32,409 bases of DNA. Origin: a virus. This document shows positions 7,338 to 12,584 of this stretch, one piece after another (the stretch's first letter is position 1; each line of letters begins with the position of its first letter). The position numbers were made by a program, and so were the translations under genes. The stretch covers positions 1-32,409 of IMG/VR virus record IMGVR_UViG_3300006916_000028, one strand, 5' to 3'. Under the pieces are notes generated by a model that saw only the letters and a list, made by a program, of their open reading frames with translations, was not told the origin of the DNA and ran no database searches.

Positions 7338-7996
7338 TTCTTATCCTCGATTGCTTCTGGTTTCCATTGAAGAATATTCTTAAGGCGATCTGTATTTGTA
7401 CCTTCCTTCGGAGCAACGTCTTCGATCTCATCATCCCACCGTTCACCATTCAACCATGTGGTAGGGTGAGGGATGAATTGTTTTTCCTTATGCTCCATGA
7501 CTTTGATAAACTTATGAAGAGCAACCAGTATTACAGACGCCTCTTCTTTCTCACAAGCTTTCTTAAATGCCAAGCGAGCATGACCTTTGCTAACTTTTCT
7601 TGGGTACAATTCCCAGAACTCATCAAAGGGTAGTGTCTCTGAGACACCCGAAGGATGTATATAATCTACTATATCTATAACCTTATTACCTTTGTGTGTC
7701 TGTGTGACACTAGTTTTCTTCATTTCAGTCTCCTTTACTATTGAGAATTGATACAGTGATGACCTTCCCTTGCCTCCACTGTGCCTGATTATGATTTGAT
7801 TTTCTACCAACCAGTTGATAGATCGAATGACAGATGACCTGCTCATGCAAGACAGCTTAGTCATCCGTTCGATGCTTGGGTAACAGACACCGTATGAGTC
7901 CGTATGATCAGCTAAGATCAGTAAAATTATTTTGATCTGAGCATTTGGTACTTGCCAAGACATAACTTCATCAAGTAGAATACCATTATAACTCAT
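7334..7996 (-). CDS. O-like replication initiator with N-terminal winged helix
   Basis: The product has 220 residues. Residues about 1-85 form a winged-helix domain of the HTH_36 type (G-V-C-Y-P-S-I-E-R-M-T-K-L-S, then MSRSSVIRSINWLVENQII). The C-terminal part (about 123-190) has F-D-E-F-W-E-L-Y-P-R-K with a helix H-A-R-L-A-F-K-K-A and F-I-P-H-P-T-T-W-L-N-G-E-R-W. This signature is common to phage replication proteins of the O/DnaD-like kind. It should bind the phage origin and recruit host helicase with the product of the next gene. The main ribosome site appears to serve a 7-codon frame overlapping this start. Confidence 0.75.
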   Translation of the reverse strand: MSYNGILLDEVMSWQVPNAQIKIILLILADHTDSYGVCYPSIERMTKLSCMSRSSVIRSINWLVENQIIIRHSGGKGRSSLYQFSIVKETEMKKTSVTQTHKGNKVIDIVDYIHPSGVSETLPFDEFWELYPRKVSKGHARLAFKKACEKEEASVILVALHKFIKVMEHKEKQFIPHPTTWLNGERWDDEIEDVAPKEGTNTDRLKNILQWKPEAIEDKK

Positions 7997-8009
7997 GTGG
8001 TTTTTGCAT
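7986..8009 (-). other. Seven-codon leader frame overlapping the initiator start
   Basis: On the minus strand a perfect AGGAGGAG (8024-8017) lies seven bases before an ATG at 8009 that opens MQKPHEL-stop. The real initiator ATG (7996) lies inside this frame, 20 bases from the same ribosome site and without one of its own. In-frame extension of the initiator upstream is blocked by TAA. This suggests either a translated leader that sets initiator levels or looping of the ribosome to the second ATG. Confidence 0.45.
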
Positions 8010-8059
8010 AGTTATACTCCTCCTGTTTCCAGATTTTGGCTGGTTACATATCGACACTG

Positions 8060-8091
8060 ACCCCTAGGCTATCACACCTAGGGGTTTTTTT
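8060..8091 (+). terminator. Strong rightward intrinsic terminator inside the leftward block
   Basis: ACCCCTAGG and CCTAGGGGT pair perfectly around an 8-base loop and are followed by seven T on the plus strand. It has textbook form, but for transcripts running opposite to all surrounding genes. On the minus strand no T-run follows the hairpin. It would stop readthrough or antisense transcripts coming from the left. Confidence 0.8.
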
Positions 8092-8321
8092 CAAAAAGAT
8101 AATTCTTGTTGACCCTTACCCATCCAATATTCTTTGATGCGCTTACCTGAATCTGTCTTGACCCACTGGCTTTCGATTGGGAAACCAGTTTCTTTTATAT
8201 CACAGATTCTTCGTGGCAAAGACCAGCACCCAAACTTATCGAGCGCTACCATACCACTAATAGTATTACCTTCTTCAAGAAACTTCTTGATCATCTGACT
8301 TTGATTTGCAAACTCTTGCAT
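8091..8321 (-). CDS. Small HTH protein (HTH_39-like)
   Basis: The product has 76 residues. The layout Q-S-Q-M-I-K-K-F-L-E-E-G-N-T-I-S-G-M-V-A-L-D-K-F-G followed by L-P-R-R-I-C-D-I-K-E-T-G-F-P-I is that of small phage helix-turn-helix proteins (HTH_39 type). A short winged part K-R-I-K-E-Y-W follows. These often sit beside resolvase genes, as here, where it overlaps the end of the resolvase gene by 47 bases. It has AGGAG six bases before its ATG. It is likely a DNA-binding regulator or replication accessory. Confidence 0.65.
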   Translation of the reverse strand: MQEFANQSQMIKKFLEEGNTISGMVALDKFGCWSLPRRICDIKETGFPIESQWVKTDSGKRIKEYWMGKGQQELSF

Positions 8322-8637
8322 TACTCTCTCCTAATAGTTGTGCAAACAATTCATCAGGTATGATGACTATCGTTTGCGGTTTGCCACTGCGCCTTTTGTA
8401 GAACGCAATGTCTCTGTTATCCAAGACCGTGAATGGACTTGGAAATCCTGACTTGTCTCTGTACTTAACTTCACCTACCAAATGTCGTCCGTCCAATGTG
8501 AGGTGGATATCTCCTGACCATTCTCCTCCAAGCGATCCTGAGAGGGGGACTCTTTTTGCTTGGATGCCTTGGTCGTTGAGCCACTGGGTAATTTTTCTCT
8601 CATGGTAACTGCCTTTCGACTTATTTTTGTTTGCCAT
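8275..8637 (-). CDS. Hjc-like Holliday junction resolvase / PD-(D/E)xK nuclease
   Basis: The product has 120 residues. The core of archaeal-type Hjc and related phage nucleases is seen: K-G-S-Y-H-E13-R, then R-V-P-L-S-G-S-L-G-G-E-W-S-G-D43-I, then V-G-E56-V-K58-Y-R. E13, D43, E56 and K58 are the expected catalytic set. It would resolve recombination or replication branches before packaging. That fits the exonuclease and annealing protein of the same block. The ribosome site is GAGG, seven bases before the ATG. Confidence 0.78.
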   Translation of the reverse strand: MANKNKSKGSYHERKITQWLNDQGIQAKRVPLSGSLGGEWSGDIHLTLDGRHLVGEVKYRDKSGFPSPFTVLDNRDIAFYKRRSGKPQTIVIIPDELFAQLLGESNARVCKSKSDDQEVS

Positions 8638-8801
8638 CTGTCATCCTCATAACAACTCATACATATAGTATGGTAAGTTGCTTTCTTTATTGACGCTAAA
8701 ATTTGTACAAAATATTCTACTCTGTTACCACACGCATCACATTCATGGTGAGTTTTATTCAGAATCTTTCGCGCGGACTTCGATCTTACAGCCAAGTGCA
8801 T
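8475..8801 (-). CDS. Possible zinc-ribbon protein overlapping the resolvase gene
   Basis: A 108-residue open frame carries C-D-A-C-G-N-R and, 22 residues later, C-M-S-C-Y-E-D-D-R-W, a convincing four-cysteine zinc ribbon. This sits in the 117-base stretch between the resolvase and the XRE gene that no other gene explains. Both ends overlap neighbours: the first 47 bases lie in the XRE gene and the last about 160 in the resolvase gene. The overlapping tail looks low-complexity. The zinc-ribbon part is probably real, but the exact start and end are uncertain. Confidence 0.45.
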   Translation of the reverse strand: MHLAVRSKSARKILNKTHHECDACGNRVEYFVQILASIKKATYHTICMSCYEDDRWQTKISRKAVTMREKLPSGSTTKASKQKESPSQDRLEENGQEISTSHWTDDIW

Positions 8802-9006
8802 CTAACCAGCACGTTAACATGAAACCAGATGGCACACGTTTGTACTGCTCCCATTTATGAATCAAAGACGAAGCGCACCCCACAAGATCAGCTAACTTTT
8901 CCTGTGAATAACCAAGTTCATTTCTTCTATGCACTAACTGATCGATAAGATCTGCGTAACTATCTGTTACTTTTATCTCAGTTACATAGTGAGAGAACGT
9001 TGTCAT
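8755..9006 (-). CDS. XRE-family (Cro/CI-type) DNA-binding protein
   Basis: The product has 83 residues. A standard XRE helix-turn-helix is seen at about 20-62: Y-A-D-L-I-D-Q-L-V-H-R-R-N-E-L-G-Y-S-Q-E-K-L-A, then V-G-C-A-S-S-L-I-H-K-W-E-Q-Y-K-R-V-P. It is followed by a short dimerisation-like tail. There is no LexA-type cleavage domain, so it is Cro-sized. It overlaps the gene upstream by ATGA, so both regulators share a transcript. Confidence 0.75.
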   Translation of the reverse strand: MTTFSHYVTEIKVTDSYADLIDQLVHRRNELGYSQEKLADLVGCASSLIHKWEQYKRVPSGFMLTCWLDALGCKIEVRAKDSE

Positions 9007-9221
9007 AGCACACGCTTGTCTCTTCGTTTACATTTACCAGTTCTAATTATCTCAATCATGTTAGCTATCTTGATTGATGTATCATAAGATAGTTGAGTAT
9101 CACCTTTAACTGTTCGGTAATATGTTGAGCTAGGGATACCTGCCTTATGAAATATTTTCTTGAGAGGTATCTCTAGCCCACTGCTCAACGCCTGTAGCTG
9201 TTCAAAATAATTGATTAACAT
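9003..9221 (-). CDS. Second small repressor-like HTH protein
   Basis: I choose ATG 9221 (72 residues); the upstream TTG at 9236 overlaps a promoter -10 element. The middle (LKKIFHKAGIPSSTYYRTVK, then D-T-Q-L-S-Y-D-T-S-I-K-I-A-N-M-I) is a lambda-repressor-like helix-turn-helix. The tail is strongly basic. There is no ribosome site before ATG 9221. A good promoter predicts a transcript start at about this ATG, so a leaderless message is likely, as with lambda cI from PRM. It probably controls early genes, but no divergent partner gene is present. Confidence 0.65.
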   Translation of the reverse strand: MLINYFEQLQALSSGLEIPLKKIFHKAGIPSSTYYRTVKGDTQLSYDTSIKIANMIEIIRTGKCKRRDKRVL

Positions 9222-9223
9222 AC

Positions 9224-9257
9224 TGCATTTATGCAACAGTGCCTTTTATTTTGTCAA
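9224..9257 (-). promoter_or_regulatory. Internal leftward promoter with operator-like palindrome
   Basis: On the minus strand TTGACA (9257-9252), an 18-base spacer and CATAAA (9233-9228) form a sigma70-like promoter just before the repressor-like gene. The -10 lies inside TGCAT-AA-ATGCA (9235-9224), a palindrome suitable for binding by an HTH dimer. Autoregulation by the adjacent gene product is a natural inference. Confidence 0.55.
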
Positions 9258-9460
9258 CCTGTTGGATCAATATCTATTGGTATAGAATTATGATCAGAGA
9301 ATAAACTGTATTCAATACAAGTATTATTATCTAGATATAATACTATATCAGTTATCCAATACTCTTCACCAGTTGGCGAATCATCGGCTTCATGTACACG
9401 CCTTTGGATTTTAATCCTTTCGACATTGTGCATTTGACTTGTTTGAATATTCTTATGCAT
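9254..9460 (-). CDS. Small hypothetical early protein
   Basis: The best start is ATG 9460, with GGAGG nine bases upstream (68 residues); ATG 9469 would touch the ribosome site. The sequence reads as beta-strand-rich (RIKIQRRVHEADDS, YWITDIVLYLDNNTCIEYSL). It has no recognisable domain. It overlaps the stop of the Cys-rich gene upstream, so the two are co-translated. Role unknown. Confidence 0.6.
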   Translation of the reverse strand: MHKNIQTSQMHNVERIKIQRRVHEADDSPTGEEYWITDIVLYLDNNTCIEYSLFSDHNSIPIDIDPTG

Positions 9461-9659
9461 CCCATTCATCCTCCATAAATGCTAAGACTTCACCACTACC
9501 ATCACAGTTATCACAGTCTGCGCGGTATTCTTCCAGTTCACCAATGTCACTTGCGCTCCATCGTTTCACTGGACGTTCATAATAATTGTGACCATCACCA
9601 TCACATTCAGGACAAGTTACAAACTCATCCGTTACCATAGTATCTTTTACTCTTCCCAT
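9453..9659 (-). CDS. Small zinc-finger protein with DnaJ-like CxxCxGxG repeats
   Basis: The product has 68 residues. Two motifs, C-P-E-C-D-G-D-G and C-D-N-C-D-G-S-G, about 32 residues apart, are the CxxCxGxG units of DnaJ-type zinc-binding domains. There is no J domain. Many phages encode such tiny single-ribbon proteins in early regions without known function. The GAGG ribosome site is eight bases before the ATG. Confidence 0.7.
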   Translation of the reverse strand: MGRVKDTMVTDEFVTCPECDGDGHNYYERPVKRWSASDIGELEEYRADCDNCDGSGEVLAFMEDEWDA

Positions 9660-10012
9660 TAATCCATCCTCGTTGAAAAATGTGTGTTGCCAGTAGGTAT
9701 TCCCATCACAGAAGAAGGATAGAAATATACCTTACCTTCACGAGTATCCCATGTCATATAGGGATACATTGGTGGATCTTTTGGGTATCGATAAACACCT
9801 TCGGCATCGATCTCACCACCCATTGGTCTGTCTTTGATAGTCATACCTGCTCGTTGAGCATAGCATTTATCAAGATGATCTAACAAAGTTTCTTCACTAC
9901 CCATTGTGTAATGTAGATTCCATTGCATAACCCAGAGTGGAACGTATCCACCCCAAGCCATCATATCATCGGTAGTCATATCGTACCGTTTTTTATTATA
10001 AGTTATTTGCAT
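9659..10012 (-). CDS. Hypothetical early protein
   Basis: I choose ATG 10012, with GAGGAG seven bases upstream, giving 117 residues; the longer frame to 10045 lacks this site. It is rich in Tyr, Met and Trp (D-D-M-M-A-W-G-G-Y-V-P-L-W-V-M-Q-W). Its C-terminus has several Pro-Tyr pairs. No family is recognised. The stop abuts the start of the Cys-rich gene, so it belongs to the same early operon. Confidence 0.6.
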   Translation of the reverse strand: MQITYNKKRYDMTTDDMMAWGGYVPLWVMQWNLHYTMGSEETLLDHLDKCYAQRAGMTIKDRPMGGEIDAEGVYRYPKDPPMYPYMTWDTREGKVYFYPSSVMGIPTGNTHFSTRMD

Positions 10013-10025
10013 AATTGCACTCCTC

Positions 10026-10241
10026 TCAATAAGGGATTTCATCACGACAGGTAAACCTTTCGCTGTCTATGAATGCTTTATCCCAAGATTCTTTTGCCCT
10101 ACGTTTGAACTTATCACTGTCAAACCTAGGATTCTTTGAGGCGATTCTCACCGCCTCAGTTAAAGCGTCTAGCTGATACACATCACATAGTGGTGCAATC
10201 TCTTTGGCTATAAACTCAAAGTGTTGTCTACTTAATTTCAT
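10026..10241 (-). CDS. Small conserved-type phage protein
   Basis: The product has 71 residues. The N-terminus (MKLSRQHFEFIAKEI) and the N-P-R-F-D-S-D-K-F-K-R segment match a short helical protein I recall from several phages that starts with the same M-K-L-[ST]-R-x-H-F. Its function is not known. The start overlaps the gene upstream by 14 bases. Confidence 0.6.
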   Translation of the reverse strand: MKLSRQHFEFIAKEIAPLCDVYQLDALTEAVRIASKNPRFDSDKFKRRAKESWDKAFIDSERFTCRDEIPY

Positions 10242-10533
10242 TTTTGGATACTCCCATTAACTCATGAACATCTACTGGCGAACCATGTTCTTCAAGATGA
10301 TCGACAAGACTGCTTAATGAATCGCGCAAGTCTATCATCCCTTCGATCAATTCCGCAGCATTTGATTTAGTCAAAGGCATTGGAATTGTAGATGTAAGAT
10401 AGTCACCTTTACCTTTTGGTGACTCACCATCAACCTGAAGTTTCTTAACTTTCAGGTCAAAGATTTCTGCGGCAACATCATTCAACTTCCAAAGTTGTTT
10501 GACTGTTGCAGGTTGTTTGTCTCTATCATACAT
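10228..10533 (-). CDS. Hypothetical early protein
   Basis: The product has 101 residues. The N-terminus reads Q-P-A-T-V-K-Q-L-W-K-L-N, recalling the P-x-T-x-K-Q-L-x-x-I/L motif of small helical proteins of unknown role. The C-terminal half is a leucine- and acid-rich helix (IDLRDSLSSLVDHLEEHG). It is the second gene after the main leftward promoter. No enzymatic motif. Confidence 0.6.
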   Translation of the reverse strand: MYDRDKQPATVKQLWKLNDVAAEIFDLKVKKLQVDGESPKGKGDYLTSTIPMPLTKSNAAELIEGMIDLRDSLSSLVDHLEEHGSPVDVHELMGVSKNEIK

Positions 10534-10543
10534 AGCTATCCTC

Positions 10544-10807
10544 CTAGTCTATGGTTGAAGTTATGGTTACATTGTATCGAACCCAATCACCTACGATGTC
10601 TTCGATCTCACCAGTATAATCATTGATATCAAAGCTTGATGATTCCTCATCTTTAATATTATCTAAATGCAAAGCCACTTTACTTATAATAAGTTTTTCT
10701 AGTTGTGGTTTCATTAATTCAAACAAGACTACTGCTAATCTTGATTCTCTTGCTGATAATACTTCAGTCGTGTTTTGATCAGCCACCGCTGTTTCTTGGT
10801 TTTGCAT
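10544..10807 (-). CDS. First gene behind the main early promoter, hypothetical
   Basis: The ATG at 10807 has GAGGAG seven bases upstream and lies just below a consensus-like promoter, giving 87 residues; the longer open frame to 10975 crosses that promoter and is discarded. The protein is helical and acidic (R-L-A-V-V-L-F-E-L-M-K-P-Q-L-E-K-L-I, then D-D-I-V-type acidic turns near the end). As the first early product it could act on host functions, but nothing in the sequence shows how. Confidence 0.6.
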   Translation of the reverse strand: MQNQETAVADQNTTEVLSARESRLAVVLFELMKPQLEKLIISKVALHLDNIKDEESSSFDINDYTGEIEDIVGDWVRYNVTITSTID

Positions 10808-10831
10808 ATTGTTACTCCTCTTATAAAACAA

Positions 10832-10860
10832 TTTATACAATTCATTGGGAAGAAAGTCAA
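10832..10860 (-). promoter_or_regulatory. Main leftward (early) promoter
   Basis: On the minus strand TTGACT (10860-10855), exactly 17 bases, then TATAAA (10837-10832). This is close to the sigma70 consensus. Transcription should start near 10825, giving a leader of about 18 bases with GAGGAG before the ATG at 10807. It would drive the whole early block down to 4.57 kb using host RNA polymerase. Confidence 0.75.
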
Positions 10861-10960
10861 ATTCATTTACAACTTTCTTGTTAGGTTTTTGACACACACA
10901 CTCAAACCCCAACCCCACTCGAGGACGGGCGGTGAAACTTGGTGCATGTATCAAATGGTT

Positions 10961-10980
10961 AGCTAGTTTAGACACTAGCT
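10961..10980. repeat. Inverted repeat upstream of the early promoter
   Basis: Seven-base perfect arms AGCTAGT / ACTAGCT around a 6-base spacer. It lies between the early promoter and the 3' end of the 11060-11581 gene. It could be an operator or a weak hairpin; neither strand shows a T-run behind it. Just beside it is an iterated GCGAGCGAAGCGAGC block. Confidence 0.5.
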
Positions 10981-11012
10981 TTCAAGCGAGCGAAGCGAGC
11001 GTCGAAATTTTT

Positions 11013-11036
11013 GAGGGGCTGATTTCTCAACCCCTC
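11013..11036 (-). terminator. Hairpin behind the 11060-11581 gene (probable mRNA 3' end)
   Basis: Ten-base stem GAGGGGTTGA / TCAGCCCCTC on the minus strand, capped by a GAAA tetraloop. One pair is G-U on the minus strand but would be a C-A mismatch on the plus strand, so the leftward RNA is the better fold. AAAAATTT follows instead of a T-run, so termination may be inefficient or the hairpin may serve stability. Confidence 0.5.
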
Positions 11037-11059
11037 TAACTTTCTTGCTGCTTCTTGTG

Positions 11060-11581
11060 TTATGAAGCTTTCTTTGCTCGCTTAAGTACTTCAGTAGGTA
11101 TAGCTTCGTTAGTTCTCTCAGCTCTTGCTACATCTAAAGCGTCCATCTCTTTGAGAGTTGCCGCAATATCTTCTGGCATCTCTGCGTCGGGCTGGTCTTT
11201 AACAGTGGTAAAAGTATTACCTGTCATTTCTTTGTAAGCTTTCTGAAATGAAGCTAGCTCGGCTTGCATTACACGCAATCCGAATGCTTCAGCCTTCCAA
11301 GATGCGAGGCTAGATTGAAGGTTAGTTGTGGATATCTCGTCACCGTTATACTGGTTACGGTATTTCTTTGCCCATCGCTGAGCGTTGGCCTCGCGGTCTG
11401 CTTGACGTGGAATCCAGAACTCAAGATCTCCTATCTCTCGTTCTAGCTTACGTCTAGCATGAAAGGCCAGTGTATCAATGTGTTTCCAACCGTCTTCTTT
11501 GCCATCAATGTTGTTTGAGTGAATGTATAACTCTGTTGGGTTTGTGTAAGTTTCAACGATTGCTTTTGCTAATTTAGTCAT
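11060..11581 (-). CDS. Hypothetical early protein next to the structured region
   Basis: ATG 11581 has GGAG eight bases upstream and gives 173 residues; the longer frame to 11680 crosses a strong hairpin. The protein is charged and mostly helical, with E-F-W-I-P-R-Q-A-D-R-E-A-N-A-Q-R-W-A-K-K-Y and a Lys/Arg-rich end. No family is recognised. It has its own transcript start somewhere in the structured region to its right and is followed by a hairpin, so it is separate from the main early operon. I could not find a convincing promoter for it. Confidence 0.65.
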   Translation of the reverse strand: MTKLAKAIVETYTNPTELYIHSNNIDGKEDGWKHIDTLAFHARRKLEREIGDLEFWIPRQADREANAQRWAKKYRNQYNGDEISTTNLQSSLASWKAEAFGLRVMQAELASFQKAYKEMTGNTFTTVKDQPDAEMPEDIAATLKEMDALDVARAERTNEAIPTEVLKRAKKAS

Positions 11582-11623
11582 TTTATATACTCCATAAGTT
11601 TTGTTACTATTTTTATTAGTGTG

Positions 11624-11900
11624 AACCGACCAAGGTAGGGTGGTCGGTTGAGTCCGTGAAAAATAACTAACAAAAGGCACACGCGCGGCTTAGTCCGCGC
11701 CAAGTAAACTGCAATGGCATTACCAGTGCCGACCGTTACAACTTGAATCGCGGAAGGTTCATACTCGCGGATGCCCTGCCACTATCAGGCAGGTTAACAG
11801 CATCCGCAAAGGCAAAGGTGCATGAAGGCCGCTATTCCTGTTGTAACTGATTTGATAGATATTTTACACGAGTGAGACCGTCCACCCTACCGACTCGGTC
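11624..11900 (+). ncRNA. Candidate structured RNA with kissing loops (no coding)
   Basis: Nested inverted repeats fill this gene-free stretch. Hairpin A: AACCGACC/GGTCGGTT (11624-11631/11642-11649). Then GCGCGG/CCGCGC (11683-11688/11695-11700) and GGCAT/GTGCC (11716-11720/11726-11730). A closing stem GTTACAAC/GTTGTAAC (11735-11742/11840-11847) encloses TGAATC/GGTTCA (11744-11749/11756-11761) and a long stem GCGGATGC/GCATCCGC (11767-11774/11800-11807) capped by CCTGCC/GGCAGG. Hairpin B: GACCG/CGGTC (11876-11880/11896-11900). The loops of A and B are complementary over 10 bases (GGTAGGGTGG 11634-11643; CCACCCTACC 11882-11891). Two stems contain U-G pairs on the plus strand that become C-A mismatches on the minus, favouring a rightward RNA. 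A packaging or origin site is the alternative. Confidence 0.5.
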
Positions 11901-11939
11901 ACACTTCCCCCCCTTCGAGGGGGGGTTAGGGGGGGTGAC
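11898..11939. repeat. REP-like poly-C/poly-G palindrome
   Basis: C7 (11907-11913), TTCGA, G7 (11919-11925), then TTA and another G7 (11929-11935), inside GTCAC (11898-11902) / GTGAC (11935-11939). The pattern C(n)-TTCGA-G(n)-TTAG(n) resembles short palindromic repeat units scattered in bacterial chromosomes. Here it is single-copy. It is hyper-G/C against an A+T-rich genome. Confidence 0.6.
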
Positions 11940-11976
11940 AGACCTGTAATCTCAATCTTCTTCAACTTTAGGGGGT

Positions 11977-12119
11977 TTGGGGCATAACGAAATGCCCCAA
12001 GGACAAGTCGGTACTCACCGCCCACTGGCGGCAGAGACCCTTGAGGCTCTGTCCTCTTGGATGAGTGGCGCGGTTTCCGCAAAAAAAAGAGCAGCTCTGC
12101 TGCACAATAATCGCGGAAA
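11977..12119. other. Second cluster of inverted repeats before the terminase promoter
   Basis: TTGGGGCAT/ATGCCCCAA (11977-11985/11992-12000) is a perfect 9-base hairpin. CCAAG+GACA (11997-12005) can pair with TGTC+CTTGG (12050-12060), enclosing CCGCC/GGCGG (12018-12022/12027-12031) and CAGAG/CTCTG (12032-12036/12047-12051). TTTCCGC/GCGGAAA (12074-12080/12113-12119) encloses GCAGC/GCTGC. AATCGCGGAA occurs here (12109-12118) and in the upstream element (11746-11755). No gene is supported. It could be part of the same RNA, a packaging site, or an origin. Confidence 0.5.
12081..12103 (-). terminator. Possible leftward terminator
   Basis: On the minus strand GCAGC-AGA-GCTGC is followed by TC and eight T. 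The stem is only five base pairs with a three-base loop, so it is modest. It would stop transcripts running antisense to the terminase gene before they enter the structured element. Confidence 0.35.
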
Positions 12120-12127
12120 TGGCCCAT

Positions 12128-12167
12128 AATGTGCGTTGACAAAGGTATATTTTGGCGTGGTATAGAT
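12128..12167 (+). promoter_or_regulatory. Late promoter before the terminase genes
   Basis: AATGTGCGTTGACA includes a consensus TTGACA (12136-12141), followed after 19 bases by TATAGAT (12161-12167). The extended element TGTGCGTTGA recurs upstream of the portal block and the fibre gene. It would start the late transcript about 35 bases before the small terminase ATG. Confidence 0.6.
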
Positions 12168-12190
12168 GGGGGGAGAGAGGGAGAGGGGGG
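12168..12190 (+). promoter_or_regulatory. Purine-only G-run tract in the terminase leader
   Basis: 23 bases of G and A only, with G6, G3 and G6 runs, lie between the promoter and the AAGGAG ribosome site. If transcription starts about 12173, the message would begin in this tract. It has enough G-runs for a G-quadruplex, which might tune small-terminase expression or mark DNA for packaging. Confidence 0.4.
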
Positions 12191-12206
12191 CATCAAGGAG
12201 TAACAG

Positions 12207-12584
12207 ATGAATACATTAGCAAACCGTAAACTAACGCCAAGACAGACAAAGCTAGTTGATACGCTTGTAGCCACTGGGTGTTCGATCAGACAAGCAGCAG
12301 CTGACGCTGGATACGCACAGGGTGAATCTGGAAGAGTAAGTGCAAGCAAAACGATACGGCTCCCACATGTGCAGCAGTATATGATGTCGCGTATCCAAGA
12401 CCAGTTAGGATTGAACGCTACGATGGCAGCATCGAAGGTGATGACGTTGGCTCAAGGTGCTAGATCAGAGCATGTACAGTTGGAAGCAGCCAAGGATATA
12501 CTGGATCGAGCAGGGTTCAAGCCAATAGATAGAGCGCAGGTACAGGTAGCTGGAGATATTACAGTGAGCATAGACCTTGGCTGA
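12207..12584 (+). CDS. Terminase small subunit
   Basis: The product has 125 residues. The N-terminal helix-turn-helix (L-T-P-R-Q-T-K-L-V-D-T-L-V-A-T-G-C-S-I-R-Q-A-A-A-D-A-G-Y) and the later A-A-K-D-I-L-D-R-A-G-F-K-P segment are the usual pattern of phage small terminases that recognise the packaging site. The tail ends D-I-T-V-S-I-D-L, as often seen. AAGGAG lies six bases before the ATG. Unusually, it is separated from the large subunit by eight tiny genes, and its upstream region is the structured element, a plausible target for binding. Confidence 0.75.
   Translation: MNTLANRKLTPRQTKLVDTLVATGCSIRQAAADAGYAQGESGRVSASKTIRLPHVQQYMMSRIQDQLGLNATMAASKVMTLAQGARSEHVQLEAAKDILDRAGFKPIDRAQVQVAGDITVSIDLG

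Noticed and set aside
10991-11005. GCGAGCGAAGCGAGC block as a terminator or iteron array
   Set aside because: Only two copies of GCGAGC in direct orientation, no real stem and no T-run; too short to call an origin.
11864-12349. Leftward 161-codon open frame across the structured region
   Set aside because: It runs antisense through the small terminase start, the promoter and the poly-C/G palindrome (giving SPPLTPPRRGGSV, a typical translation of such repeats) and has no ribosome site or recognisable domain.
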